A model generated the notes under the pieces. That model made no database searches. It saw nothing but the letters and a program-made list of their open reading frames with translations, and was not told the DNA's origin. Shown here piece after piece: positions 40,867 through 49,854 of a stretch of DNA of 64,000 nucleotides. The stretch's first letter is position 1, and each line of letters opens with the position of its first letter. The position numbers were made by a program, and so were the translations under genes. Origin of the DNA: Pseudomonas sp. NC02 (lineage in GTDB: Bacteria > Pseudomonadota > Gammaproteobacteria > Pseudomonadales > Pseudomonadaceae); NCBI RefSeq assembly GCF_002874965.1, contig NZ_CP025624.1, positions 3,658,001 through 3,722,000 of the forward strand, written 5' to 3'.

Positions 40867-41394
40867 ATGAATACCCACCCGATTACCACCGAACGCCTGA
40901 TTCTCAGGCCCGCAGCGGCCGACGATGTGGCCAGTGTATTTGCCATTTATGGCGATCCCGAGACCAACCGCTACAACCCGGCCGGCCCGTTGACGGACCT
41001 GGGCCAAGCCGAGGCCGCCCTGGCTCGCTGGCTGCTGCACTGGGCAGAACATGGTTTCGGCCAATGGGCGATTACTACACAAGAGGCGCCGGGCTGCGTG
41101 ATCGGCTTTGGTGGCATCACCTTGTACCCCTACAACGACGTTGAGCGGATCAACCTGGGCTACCGCTTTGCGGTCAGCGCCTGGGGCCAGGGCTTTGCAA
41201 CCGAGCTTGCCAGGGCGGCGGTGCAGTTTGCCTTTGTCGCGCTGGACCAGCCGCAGGTGTACGGCGTGGTGCGTCCGGCGCATATAGCATCGATCAAGGT
41301 GCTGGAGAAAATCGGCATGCAGTACATCGATGAGCTGGACGATGTACCCGGTCAGGCGCCGAGCCTGGTGTATGTGGCCCGGCGGGCCCTCTGA
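40867..41394 (+). CDS. GNAT acetyltransferase (RimJ/RimL type)
   Basis: A 175-residue acetyltransferase of the RimJ/RimL/AT3 type: TTERLILRPAAADDVASVFA at the start, LGYRFAVSAWGQGFATELAR as the acetyl-CoA loop and VRPAHIASIKVLEKIGMQYI at the end. Substrates of this group are ribosomal proteins, antibiotics or other small amines. It is a single gene between the diguanylate cyclase (divergent) and a hydrolase. Confidence 0.85.
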   Translation: MNTHPITTERLILRPAAADDVASVFAIYGDPETNRYNPAGPLTDLGQAEAALARWLLHWAEHGFGQWAITTQEAPGCVIGFGGITLYPYNDVERINLGYRFAVSAWGQGFATELARAAVQFAFVALDQPQVYGVVRPAHIASIKVLEKIGMQYIDELDDVPGQAPSLVYVARRAL

Positions 41395-41527
41395 CCTTTG
41401 TATCGCAGTGTGTCCAAACACCGCTGCGATACAAAACCTTTAACCCAACCGCTTTCTCGAAACAGACGGGATACACAACTACGTTCAACTGTGAGCCAGG
41501 CACACCACCCGCCGCCGGAGACTCACC

Positions 41528-42568
41528 ATGCACACACAGTTGAACACCCCACCCCGCCGCCTGATGGGCGCGTCGCTGCTGGCCTTTGCGCTGTTGCAGT
41601 TCGGTGCCCTCGGCGTCGCCAGTGCACAGGATGCGCAAGCACCTGCGGCTGCCAGCGCAACTGCCCACAGCGCGCTCGGCCCGTTGAAGCATGTGAAAGC
41701 CGGCTTGCTGGATGTGGCCTACGCCGAAGTCGGCCCGGCCGATGGCCCGGTGGTGATCCTGCTGCATGGCTGGCCCTACGACATTGACAGCTACTCCGAG
41801 GTAGCGCCGCTGCTGGCTGCCCAGGGCTACCGGGTGCTGGTGCCTTACGCCCGCGGCTATGGCGATACCCATTTCCTCTCGGCAAAGACCCTGCGCAACG
41901 GCCAGCCGGCCGCCCTCGCCGTCGACCTGATCGACTTCATGGACGCGCTGAAGATCAAGCAGGCCGTGCTCGGCGGCTATGACTGGGGTGCGCGCACCGC
42001 CGACATCGTCTCGGCGTTGTGGCCTGAGCGGGTCAAGGCGCTGGTATCGGTCAGCGGCTACCTGATCGGCAACCAGGCCGCGGGCAAGAACCCATTGCCG
42101 CCCAAGGCCGAGTTGCAATGGTGGTACCAGTTCTACTTCGCCACCGATCGCGGCGCCGCCGGCTATGCGAAAAACACCCACGACTTCGCCAAGTTGATCT
42201 GGCAGATCGCCTCGCCAAAATGGGCATTCGACGGCGCCACCTTCGACCGCAGCGCCAAAGGCCTGGACAACCCCGACCACGTCGCCGTATCGATCTTCAA
42301 CTACCGCTGGCGCCTGGGGCTGGTGCAGGGAGAGAAAAAATACGCTGCGCTGGAGCAGAAACTCGCCACCGCCCCGTCCATCAACGTACCCACCATCACC
42401 ATGGAAGGCGACGCCAACGGCGCGCCGCACCCGGCCGCAGAGGACTATGCCAAACGCTTTACCGGCAAGTACGAATACCGGCTGATCACCGGCGGCATCG
42501 GCCACAACCTGCCGCAGGAAGCACCGCAAGCCTTTGCCAAGGCTGTGATCGATGCGGACCACCTGTGA
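41528..42568 (+). CDS. Exported alpha/beta hydrolase (epoxide hydrolase/haloalkane dehalogenase-like)
   Basis: A 346-residue alpha/beta hydrolase with an N-terminal signal segment (LMGASLLAFALLQFGALGVA). The oxyanion region is ILLHGWPYDIDSY, the nucleophile elbow is LGGYDWGARTADI with Asp as nucleophile, as in epoxide hydrolases and dehalogenases, and the late His is in GGIGHNLPQEAP. Its stop overlaps the start of a cytochrome P460-like gene (TGATG), so the two proteins are coupled and probably both act in the periplasm. Confidence 0.85.
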   Translation: MHTQLNTPPRRLMGASLLAFALLQFGALGVASAQDAQAPAAASATAHSALGPLKHVKAGLLDVAYAEVGPADGPVVILLHGWPYDIDSYSEVAPLLAAQGYRVLVPYARGYGDTHFLSAKTLRNGQPAALAVDLIDFMDALKIKQAVLGGYDWGARTADIVSALWPERVKALVSVSGYLIGNQAAGKNPLPPKAELQWWYQFYFATDRGAAGYAKNTHDFAKLIWQIASPKWAFDGATFDRSAKGLDNPDHVAVSIFNYRWRLGLVQGEKKYAALEQKLATAPSINVPTITMEGDANGAPHPAAEDYAKRFTGKYEYRLITGGIGHNLPQEAPQAFAKAVIDADHL

Positions 42569-43077
42569 TGAAGCGCCTGCTTCTTGCTGCACTCGTCGCT
42601 GCAACAGCTGCCGTGGTGGCCACCGCTACCGGGTTCGCCTTTGGCGGCCCGGCTACCAGCGAGCCTTCGCCGATCTACGGCGTGACCATTCCCGACGGCT
42701 ACCGTCAATGGGAGCTGATCGCGCCGGCCCAGGAAGCCGACCCGCTGAATGAACTGCGGGTGGTGCTGGGCAATAAAGTGGCGCTCAAGGCGTACCGCGA
42801 AGGCACGCTGCCCTTCCCCGACGGCACTGTGCTGGCGAAACTGGCCTGGAAGCACGTGCAATCGCCCGAGTTCAAGACCGCGTCGATTCCCGGTGCGGCG
42901 ACCACCGTGCAGTTCATGGTCAAGGACTCGAAGAAATACGCAGCGACCGGAGGCTGGGGCTTTGGACGGTTCATCAATGGCAAGCCGGTGGACCAGGCGC
43001 AGCATGAGACGTGCTTTGCCTGCCATCAGGCGCTGGTGAAGAACCATGATTATGTGTTCACCCGGCTGGCGCCTTAG
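42568..43077 (+). CDS. Cytochrome P460-family periplasmic haem protein
   Basis: A 169-residue exported protein (signal segment LLLAALVAATAAVVATATGF) with the P460/DUF fold: YGVTIPDGYRQWELIAPAQ, LPFPDGTVLAKLAWKHVQS and a c-type haem motif CFACH near residue 150. P460 cytochromes oxidise hydroxylamine or act as redox partners; the family in Pseudomonas is mostly uncharacterised. It is translationally coupled to the upstream hydrolase. Confidence 0.85.
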   Translation: MKRLLLAALVAATAAVVATATGFAFGGPATSEPSPIYGVTIPDGYRQWELIAPAQEADPLNELRVVLGNKVALKAYREGTLPFPDGTVLAKLAWKHVQSPEFKTASIPGAATTVQFMVKDSKKYAATGGWGFGRFINGKPVDQAQHETCFACHQALVKNHDYVFTRLAP

Positions 43078-43176
43078 CGCAATAGCCTTTTTCAACAACA
43101 AACGCCGCGGCAACCGGGCATCCCGTAGCAGCTACCTCGCTTGGGCTCGACAGCTGCTACGTTGTGTGGGGTTTTA

Positions 43177-43605
43177 TCAGGCCGGAACGCCCAGAATGAT
43201 ATGGGACGCCTTGATCACCGCCGTGGCGCTCACGCCCGGCTTCAACCCCAGCTCGGCCACCGCGTCGCGGGTCACGATGGAAAACACCTTCGAACCACCC
43301 GCCAACTCGATCACCACTTCCGCATTCACCGCGCCGTCATTCACGCTCAGCACCTTGCCTTCCAGGCAGTTGCGGGCCGACAGGCGGATGTCGCTGGATT
43401 CGGTCATCAACATCACCCACGGCGCCTTGATCAGCGCGACCGCTTCCTTGCCTACGGCAATGCCCAGGTTGCGGATGCTTTCCAGGGTCACCACCGCCAC
43501 CAACTGCTCGCCACCGGGCAGGGTCAACACCACTTCGGCGTTGACCGCGCCGTCCTGGACCTGGCTGACCTGGCCTTTGAATACGTTGCGTGCACTGACT
43601 TTCAT
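43177..43605 (-). CDS. Molybdopterin/molybdate-binding protein with two TOBE (Mop) domains
   Basis: A 142-residue di-Mop protein: two tandem 65-70 residue repeats, MKVSARNVFKGQVSQVQDGA and IRLSARNCLEGKVLSVNDGA, each followed by NAEVVL/NAEVVI, a glycine turn and an ALIKAPWVML/AVIKASHIIL strand. Such proteins bind and store molybdate or tungstate as oligomers in the cytoplasm. It stands alone, downstream of the OprD-type gene on the same strand but separated by a terminator. Confidence 0.9.
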   Translation of the reverse strand: MKVSARNVFKGQVSQVQDGAVNAEVVLTLPGGEQLVAVVTLESIRNLGIAVGKEAVALIKAPWVMLMTESSDIRLSARNCLEGKVLSVNDGAVNAEVVIELAGGSKVFSIVTRDAVAELGLKPGVSATAVIKASHIILGVPA

Positions 43606-43720
43606 GGGAACGGTCCTTTTCTTGACTTATAGGTTAGGAATTGCCGCGCATGATTAAACGTTGCGTTGTGTAAAAACAACTATAGCGCCCTGCTCTGCCT
43701 GGAACCCCACGCCAATAAAG

Positions 43721-43743
43721 AAGGCCGCCCAATGGGCGGCCTT
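43721..43743 (-). terminator. Intrinsic terminator of the OprD-family gene
   Basis: A perfect 10-base-pair stem AAGGCCGCCC/GGGCGGCCTT with a 3-base loop, followed on the minus strand by CTTTATTGG. It starts 27 bases after the porin stop. Confidence 0.85.
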
Positions 43744-43769
43744 CATCTGGAGCAGTTACCGACGACTGA

Positions 43770-45179
43770 TTAAAACAGCGCGTAGGTGTAGTTGAAGATC
43801 AGGCGAGTCTGATCCTGGTCGGCGGTGCCGGTGTTATGGCCGTGGTAGCTGCCGGTACGGAACGTAGTACCGAAGCCTTTCAGCGGGCCTTCCTGCACGA
43901 CGTAATCAAGACGGAAATCGGTTTCGCGTTCCGACTGATCGCTGCCACCGGCAACCTTGGCCTTGATGTCGCTGCCGTTCAGGTAGGCAATCGAGGCTTT
44001 CAGGCCCGGCACCAGGGTTCTGAAGTCATACAGGTACTGACCGAAATTGACCTGCTCGCCCGCACGGGAGAACTGGCCAACCACCGCGTCGGTGAACAGG
44101 TAGAAGTCGGAACCGGCCGCGCCTTGGGCGGTTGGATCGGCGATGCTGCCCTGGTTGACCCAGACGAAGCCACCGTCATCACTCACGCCGATATGGCCGA
44201 GCATCAACTGGCTGCCGCCCAACTGATAGGTGAAGGCAGCACTGTAGGTTTTGTTGTCGACTTCACCGGCGTGCTTGGCATAGCCGCCGTTGTTGTTGAA
44301 CGCATAGCCGGCCGAACCGTTTTTGCCGTCGCTGGTGCTGTCGAAATAACGCAGGTCGGTCTTGAACGACTGGTCATTGCCCAACGGCAATACGTGGACC
44401 AGGCCAAAATAGTTCTGTTTGTAGAAGTCTTCCAGGTTGGCGTAGTAGTACTGCAACGTCAGGTTTTTAGCGATGACGTTGTCAGAAGAACCAAACGGCT
44501 GGTAGTCGACACCACCGAAACGGAAGCTGTCGCTGTCGCGAGTGGCACCGGCCACGCTCAAGCCCGTGGAGTTGCTCGATGCACGACCTTCAGCCTTGTT
44601 CAGCTCGCCGCCGGTGAAGGTGACGTTGGGAATGTCCTTGGAAGTCAGGATGCCGCCGTCAAAGGTCTGCGGCGCGGCACGGCTGTCGTTGGACACCAGG
44701 ATCGGCAGGATCGGCGCCAAACCACCGCCCACGTGCAATTCAGTCTGGGAAATACGGAATTTAACGTTGCCGGCTGCGCGACCGAAGCTGTCAGCAGGCT
44801 CGGTGCCGTTGTTCTTCACCGGGAAGAAGCTGTTACCGTTACCCGACAGGCCATTGCCCGCTGCGTGCCCATCGCCACCGTCCAGTCGCAACGCGCCGAA
44901 AGCCATCACGTCGAAACCTACGCCGACGGTGCCCTGGGTGTAACCGGATTTATAGTCGAAACGCAGTACTTGAGCCGCTTCCCGCAGGTCGTTCGCCGTG
45001 CCGGAGTGAACGTCGGCGTTGTAGTACATGGTGCGCGAACTGATCGAAGAATGACTGTCTTCGAGGAAGCCGCTATGGCCGTCACCCGTGCCGAGTGAGC
45101 CAAGACCAAAGCCGTCTGCGCTGGCGTGTTGTGCAAGGACAGCCGCCGTGATGGCCAACGCTAATGTAGAGAGTTTCAT
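43770..45179 (-). CDS. OprD-family outer-membrane porin
   Basis: A 469-residue outer-membrane channel. The signal peptide is MKLSTLALAITAAVLAQHAS, cut near ASA. The mature part has the OprD start (GFLEDSHSSISSRTMYYNAD), alternating beta-strands and a terminal aromatic residue (YTYALF, a C-terminal Phe). OprD/Occ porins admit amino acids, peptides or aromatic acids; the neighbouring amino-acid permease suggests an amino-acid or polyamine substrate. A terminator follows. Confidence 0.88.
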   Translation of the reverse strand: MKLSTLALAITAAVLAQHASADGFGLGSLGTGDGHSGFLEDSHSSISSRTMYYNADVHSGTANDLREAAQVLRFDYKSGYTQGTVGVGFDVMAFGALRLDGGDGHAAGNGLSGNGNSFFPVKNNGTEPADSFGRAAGNVKFRISQTELHVGGGLAPILPILVSNDSRAAPQTFDGGILTSKDIPNVTFTGGELNKAEGRASSNSTGLSVAGATRDSDSFRFGGVDYQPFGSSDNVIAKNLTLQYYYANLEDFYKQNYFGLVHVLPLGNDQSFKTDLRYFDSTSDGKNGSAGYAFNNNGGYAKHAGEVDNKTYSAAFTYQLGGSQLMLGHIGVSDDGGFVWVNQGSIADPTAQGAAGSDFYLFTDAVVGQFSRAGEQVNFGQYLYDFRTLVPGLKASIAYLNGSDIKAKVAGGSDQSERETDFRLDYVVQEGPLKGFGTTFRTGSYHGHNTGTADQDQTRLIFNYTYALF

Positions 45180-45324
45180 TTACTGCGCCCCTGTGAACAT
45201 TATTTTTTTACTGTCCTTCGAGCGAATACCGTTGCGGCCCTGCAAACGCTGCGGATTGTGGCATGGGGCCGATGGCGCAGAATGTGAAATTTTTGTCATG
45301 TACCGATGAAAAAACCGTCATGAA

Positions 45325-45345
45325 AAGGCCGTACAAGCCGGCCTT
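45325..45345. terminator. Hairpin between the permease end and the OprD promoter region
   Basis: AAGGCCG-TACAAGC-CGGCCTT is a 7-base-pair stem with a 7-base loop, 39 bases after the permease stop on the minus strand. On that strand the following bases include CATGACGGTTTTTTC with a T6 run, so it is a good terminator for the permease gene. Confidence 0.75.
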
Positions 45346-45383
45346 GTTCGAGGGTTGAATGGCCTGCGGTTGTACGACAACCG

Positions 45384-46793
45384 CTACTGCGCCGTGCGTT
45401 GATCAGGCTGGAGTCGGTGGCGAAAATGCGAGAAATGGTAGGCAACCGCCAGCCACATAAACCATGCAGGCATCACGCAAAGGGCCAGGCGGGTATCTGG
45501 GCGAAGTGCCAGCAGGCAAAGTACGAACGCCAGGAAGCCAAGTGAAACCCACGCCAACGGCACGCCACCGGGCATTTTGTAGAGGGATTTTTCATGTAGC
45601 TCAGGGCACTTTTTTCGATAGGCGATGTAGGACGCCAGGATAGTCGACCAGGTAAAGATCACCAGGATCGCCGAAACAGTGGAGACGATGGTAAAGGCCG
45701 TCATCACTTCCGGGACTATAAACAGCAGCAACAAGCCCAGCAGCATCAGGAAGGTGGTAAACGCCAGGCTGATAAACGGCACGCTGTTTTTCGACAGTCG
45801 TCGGAATATCCCGGGTGCGTCTCCCAGGTCCGCCAGGCCGAACAACATGCGACTCGCCGAAAACACCCCGCTGTTGGCCGAAGAAGCCGCCGAGGTCAGT
45901 ACCACGAAATTCACAATCCCGGCGGCGGCGGGAAAGCCGGCCACCAGGAACAGCTCGACAAAGGGGCTCTTGCTGGGCGACACCTGCTCCCAGGATGTCA
46001 CCGCAATGATGCAGGCCAAGGCCAGCACGTAGAACAGGATGATCCGCAGCGGAATCGAGTTGATTGCCTTGGGCAGTGTCTTCTCCGGCGAACGGGTTTC
46101 GGCCGCCGCCGTGCCGATCAACTCGGTACCGGCAAACGAGAAGATCGCCATCTGGAACCCGGCAAAGAAGCCGAACACGCCATTGGGAAACGCCGCCTGT
46201 TTATCCAGCAAATGATTCAGGGAAGCCGTGACGCCGGTGGGCGACACAAACGAGCTGGCAATCAACACCACGCTCACACTGATCAGGGTCACCACGGCGA
46301 TGATCTTGATGATCGCAAACCAGAACTCCACCTCGCCGAACAGCCGCACCGTCAGCACATTCAAGGCAAACAGGGTCAGCAGCATTGCAATCGCCGGTAT
46401 CCAGGCCGGCACGTGCGGGAACCAGTACTGGAAAAAGCCCCCGACCACCACCGCATCCCCCACCACCGCCACGCTCCAGCTCAGCCAGTACGACCAGCCA
46501 AGAAAAAACGCCGCACGCGGCCCCAGGTAGGCACCGGCAAAGTCGGCGAAGCTCTTGAAGTTCAGGTTGGACAGCAGCAGCTCACCCATGGCGCGCATCA
46601 CGAAATACACAAACAGCCCGATGATCATGTAGATCAGGATGATCGAGGTGCCGGATAGCGCGATGATCTTGCCCGAGCCCATGAACAGGCCGGTGCCGAT
46701 CGCACCGCCCATGGCCATCAGTTGGATATGGCGGTTGTTGAGGGTGCGTTGCAAAGCGGGCTTTTCAATCAGCCCGGGCACGGTTGTTTTCAT
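45384..46793 (-). CDS. Amino-acid permease (AAT family)
   Basis: A 469-residue APC-superfamily permease with 12 helices: NNRHIQLMAMGGAIGTGLFM at the start, AGTELIGTAAAETRSPEKTLPKAI (family signature) and a C-terminal LVIFTWSTILASYIAYRKK. The sequence is close to the D-serine/D-alanine/glycine and GABA-type transporters. It starts 77 bases after the acetylpolyamine amidohydrolase-like gene, so the two are probably one operon under the divergent AsnC regulator. The ATG at 46793 is preferred over a GTG one codon earlier. Confidence 0.88.
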   Translation of the reverse strand: MKTTVPGLIEKPALQRTLNNRHIQLMAMGGAIGTGLFMGSGKIIALSGTSIILIYMIIGLFVYFVMRAMGELLLSNLNFKSFADFAGAYLGPRAAFFLGWSYWLSWSVAVVGDAVVVGGFFQYWFPHVPAWIPAIAMLLTLFALNVLTVRLFGEVEFWFAIIKIIAVVTLISVSVVLIASSFVSPTGVTASLNHLLDKQAAFPNGVFGFFAGFQMAIFSFAGTELIGTAAAETRSPEKTLPKAINSIPLRIILFYVLALACIIAVTSWEQVSPSKSPFVELFLVAGFPAAAGIVNFVVLTSAASSANSGVFSASRMLFGLADLGDAPGIFRRLSKNSVPFISLAFTTFLMLLGLLLLFIVPEVMTAFTIVSTVSAILVIFTWSTILASYIAYRKKCPELHEKSLYKMPGGVPLAWVSLGFLAFVLCLLALRPDTRLALCVMPAWFMWLAVAYHFSHFRHRLQPDQRTAQ

Positions 46794-46870
46794 CACAAAA
46801 CCTCTTGTTATGTTTTTGAGTTTTGGCAGAAAAAAGTCAGGCGTTGTTTATTGTTGGAATGGCATCGGGG

Positions 46871-47905
46871 TCAGGCGTGTTTGTTCTCGAAACCGTGCAG
46901 CACGTTGACCGCGTTGATGCCGATTTCATCGACCATGTAGCCGCCTTCCATCACAAACAGCGTGGGCACGCCGACGCTGGCGATGATCTCGCCGATGCCG
47001 AGGAAGTCGCGGCTTTCCAGCAGGAAATGGCTGATGGGGTCGTCCTTGAAGGTGTCGACGCCGAGGGAAATCACCAGCACTTGCGGCGAGAACGTTCTGA
47101 GTTGATTGCAGGCGTCGAGCAACGCTTCTTTGTAGGTGCTCCACCCGGTGTTTTTCGCCAGCGGGTAGTTCAGGTTGAACCCCTCGCCCGCCCCGGCACC
47201 GCGCTCGGCACTGAAGCCCGAATAGTAGGGATACGACACGGACGGATCGCCATGCAGCGAGACGAACATCACGTCATTGCGGTTGTAGAAGATGTTCTGC
47301 GTGCCGTTGCCGTGGTGGAAATCCACGTCCAGCACCGCGACCCGTTTGGCGCCTTGGGTGATCGCCTGTTGCGCGGCAATGGCTGCGTTATTCAGGTAGC
47401 AATAACCGCCCATGTATTCCCGCGCCGCATGGTGGCCCGGTGGCCGGCACAGGGCGAAGGCGCTGTCGTGGCCTTCATCAATCAATGCCAGGCCGGTGAG
47501 TGCGATATCGGCGCTGGTCTTCACCGCTTCCCAGGTGGTGCTGGTGATCGGTGAACCGGCATCCATCGCGAAAAACCCGAGCTTGCCGTCGATGAATTCC
47601 GGCACCTGCTCATTGGCCAGGTCCCGCACCGGCCACACCAGCGGCAAGGCGTCATGGGCACGGCCAATCGCCGTCCATTCGGCCCAGGCAGTTTCCAGGA
47701 AGGACACGTAGCGTTCGCTGTGGGCATTGACGTAACAGGCCCGGTCGAACGTGCGCGGCACGATGATATCGCCCAGCCCAACGTGCTTGACCCGATCACG
47801 CACCGTGTCGGCGCGGCTGGGTTGTTCGAAGGACGGCTTGAGCACGCCATCCTTGAGTTCGGTGCCATGGTGCAAACGATGAGAGTCGCTGAAAACAGTC
47901 AACAT
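46871..47905 (-). CDS. Acetylpolyamine amidohydrolase (class II histone-deacetylase fold)
   Basis: A 344-residue zinc deacetylase. Motifs include LCRPPGHHAAREYMGGYCYL (catalytic His pair), VLDVDFHHGNGTQNIFY (zinc Asp and His), LGVDTFKDDP (second zinc Asp) and MEGGYMVD (catalytic Tyr). Close relatives in Pseudomonas hydrolyse acetylputrescine or acetylcadaverine. ATG at 47905 has GGTGG nine bases upstream; another ATG three codons earlier abuts the same site. The genes that follow (permease) and precede it divergently (AsnC regulator) suggest acetylpolyamine or amino-acid use. Confidence 0.9.
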   Translation of the reverse strand: MLTVFSDSHRLHHGTELKDGVLKPSFEQPSRADTVRDRVKHVGLGDIIVPRTFDRACYVNAHSERYVSFLETAWAEWTAIGRAHDALPLVWPVRDLANEQVPEFIDGKLGFFAMDAGSPITSTTWEAVKTSADIALTGLALIDEGHDSAFALCRPPGHHAAREYMGGYCYLNNAAIAAQQAITQGAKRVAVLDVDFHHGNGTQNIFYNRNDVMFVSLHGDPSVSYPYYSGFSAERGAGAGEGFNLNYPLAKNTGWSTYKEALLDACNQLRTFSPQVLVISLGVDTFKDDPISHFLLESRDFLGIGEIIASVGVPTLFVMEGGYMVDEIGINAVNVLHGFENKHA

Positions 47906-48023
47906 GAAAGACATCCACCCGTGAAAGACAGGTGATTATTTTGTTCTGGCTGCGGTGGGCTTTCTTTGCTTTTACGTGCGCCGATGCTAGCGTAATCGGG
48001 AATTTTTACCCCAAAGAGCCGCC

Positions 48024-48524
48024 ATGAAGAAAAATAAAACCAGACAGGTCGCACTTGACGACACCGATCTCGCCATCCTCGCCTTGCTGCAGGAAGACGC
48101 GAGTATTTCCAACGCCGAACTCAGCGAGCGCCTGTCACTGAGCCTCACCCCATGCTGGCGACGGCGCAAGCGGCTGGAGGAAGAAGGCGTGATCAAGGAC
48201 TACCAGGCCAACCTCGATCGCAAGATGCTGGGCCTGGAAATCATGGCGTTTGTGCATGTGCGGTTTGCCGTGCATTCCGACCATACGCCAGAGGACTTTG
48301 AGGCCGTGATCAAGGAACTGCCGCAGGTGCAGTCCTGCCACAAGATCACCGGGGATGCGGATTATCTGCTGCAGGTGCTGGCGGAGGATCTGGATGCCTA
48401 CAGCGATTTTGTAGAGAGCGTGTTGCGGCGGCAATTGGGGATTGCGTCGATTCAGTCGAGCCTGGCGTTGCGGGAGGTGAAGGCGACAAGTCGGGTGGCC
48501 ATTCCGGGGCGGGTGGGGAAGTGA
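48024..48524 (+). CDS. Lrp/AsnC-family transcriptional regulator
   Basis: A 166-residue regulator: N-terminal helix-turn-helix in ALLQEDASISNAELSERLSLSLTPCWRRRKRLEEEG, a linker and a C-terminal RAM effector domain (CHKITGDADYLLQVLAED). It is divergent from the deacetylase-permease operon and likely controls it in response to an amino acid or amine. A REPIN follows its stop. Confidence 0.9.
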   Translation: MKKNKTRQVALDDTDLAILALLQEDASISNAELSERLSLSLTPCWRRRKRLEEEGVIKDYQANLDRKMLGLEIMAFVHVRFAVHSDHTPEDFEAVIKELPQVQSCHKITGDADYLLQVLAEDLDAYSDFVESVLRRQLGIASIQSSLALREVKATSRVAIPGRVGK

Positions 48525-48541
48525 TCCGATGCAAATACCAT

Positions 48542-48633
48542 TGTGGCAAGGGAGCTTGCTCCCGTTGGACTGCGTAGCGGTCCTGTCGTTGGAGGCGCTT
48601 CGCACCCCAGCGGGAGCAAGCTCCCTCGCCACA
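48542..48633. repeat. REPIN, inverted repeat
   Basis: The arm TTGTGGCAAGGGAGCTTGCT continuing to CCCGTTGGACTGCG is matched in inverted orientation by CCAGCGGGAGCAAGCTCCCT. It belongs to the TGTGGCGAGGGAGC subfamily with one mismatch (GCAAGG for GCGAGG). Confidence 0.8.
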
Positions 48634-48663
48634 GGCTGTGTGTTGTCCGAAGATATCTGACGG

Positions 48664-49701
48664 CTAGTGCAGTGACTGCTGCAGAAACTCACTGATCAAG
48701 CTGAGTACCTGCTGCTGGATCTGCGGCTTGGGACGAGCACCCTTGGCATCCAGGCAAATGAAGCCTTCGCCGGGGTCGCTCTGTTCAATCCGCTCCACCG
48801 CGCCCGGCTTGCAGATGGGCAGGAAGCTGAAGTGCGTGGCGTCGCTGATTTCCACGTAGCGCGAAGTCTTCTGCGGCAGGCGCTTGGCCAAGTCGGCCGA
48901 CTCGAGTGCGGCGGGCAATTCCGGCGACGGTGTGCCCGCCGCAATCACCAGCGTGGGGCGGTTCAGCGCCGCGAGGCTGGCATCGCTGAAGCCGCGGGCG
49001 AAGCCCAGGTCCAGGGAAACAATGGCCGCCACGCGCGGGTCGCTCAAGTCACCGGCCAGTCGCTGCCTCGCCTGCTCGGTACGACCAACCTCAAGTTGTT
49101 CGTAGGCCTTGCAAGGGGCAATTTCCGGATGCAACTTGCAGTCCTCGGTAAAGCGCTGCGGATCAAAGCGGGCACCGCCGACTTCGAGTGCGGTCCAGCC
49201 ACCGAGGGAGTGCCCGACGACGGCGATCTTGCGTTGGGCCACCGCGCCGAAGCGTTTCGGCTGGGCAATCACGGCATCAATCACCCGATGGATATCGAGG
49301 GGCCGTTTCCACAGCTCGGAAGCGGCAGGCTGTGTGCGGTCCTTGCTGGTGGTGCCGGGGTGGTTGGGCGAGGCGACGATGTAACCCTGCCCGGCCAACG
49401 CGCTGGCGAGCCAGGACTGGTTGATCCAGTTGCCGAAGATGCCGTGGGAGATCACCACCAACGGATGCTCGCCGGCAGCCGGTGCAGCGTCCTTCAAGGC
49501 CGGCGCGCCGTAGAAAACCGGATTGTCGGCGATCAGTTGTGGCGTGCCGGTGGCATCGGTCGGGTACCACACTGCCACCTGCAACGGCCTGCCGTGTTCA
49601 GCGTCGGGAATCACTATTTCCTGGAAGCCGATCCGAACCTCATTGGCCTGGGCCAGACCGGTTACAACCGTCAACAACAGCGCAGCACACAGCGTTTTCA
49701 T
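48664..49701 (-). CDS. Exported alpha/beta hydrolase (dienelactone-hydrolase/PAF-acetylhydrolase-like)
   Basis: A 345-residue exported serine hydrolase. The signal peptide is MKTLCAALLLTVVTGLAQAN. VAVWYPTDA near residue 45 and PLVVISHGIFGNW give the oxyanion region; the nucleophile elbow is AVVGHSLGGWTALEVGG; the late His is in SDATHFSFLPIC. The arrangement resembles predicted dienelactone hydrolases or platelet-activating-factor acetylhydrolases of the periplasm; the substrate is unknown. The ATG at 49701 is chosen by the signal peptide. Confidence 0.83.
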   Translation of the reverse strand: MKTLCAALLLTVVTGLAQANEVRIGFQEIVIPDAEHGRPLQVAVWYPTDATGTPQLIADNPVFYGAPALKDAAPAAGEHPLVVISHGIFGNWINQSWLASALAGQGYIVASPNHPGTTSKDRTQPAASELWKRPLDIHRVIDAVIAQPKRFGAVAQRKIAVVGHSLGGWTALEVGGARFDPQRFTEDCKLHPEIAPCKAYEQLEVGRTEQARQRLAGDLSDPRVAAIVSLDLGFARGFSDASLAALNRPTLVIAAGTPSPELPAALESADLAKRLPQKTSRYVEISDATHFSFLPICKPGAVERIEQSDPGEGFICLDAKGARPKPQIQQQVLSLISEFLQQSLH

Positions 49702-49854
49702 CCTTGAGTTCCCTAAGTGGCTAAGCGCCATATTCTGGCATGGCCGTCATGGGAAAGCAGGTGGGAAATCAATGCGCGTATAAATCATCAGGCTATGGCA
49801 ACTATCCGAATGGTACGTCTACCATGTAGTCACACTCCTTTCAGATAGCCCCCA

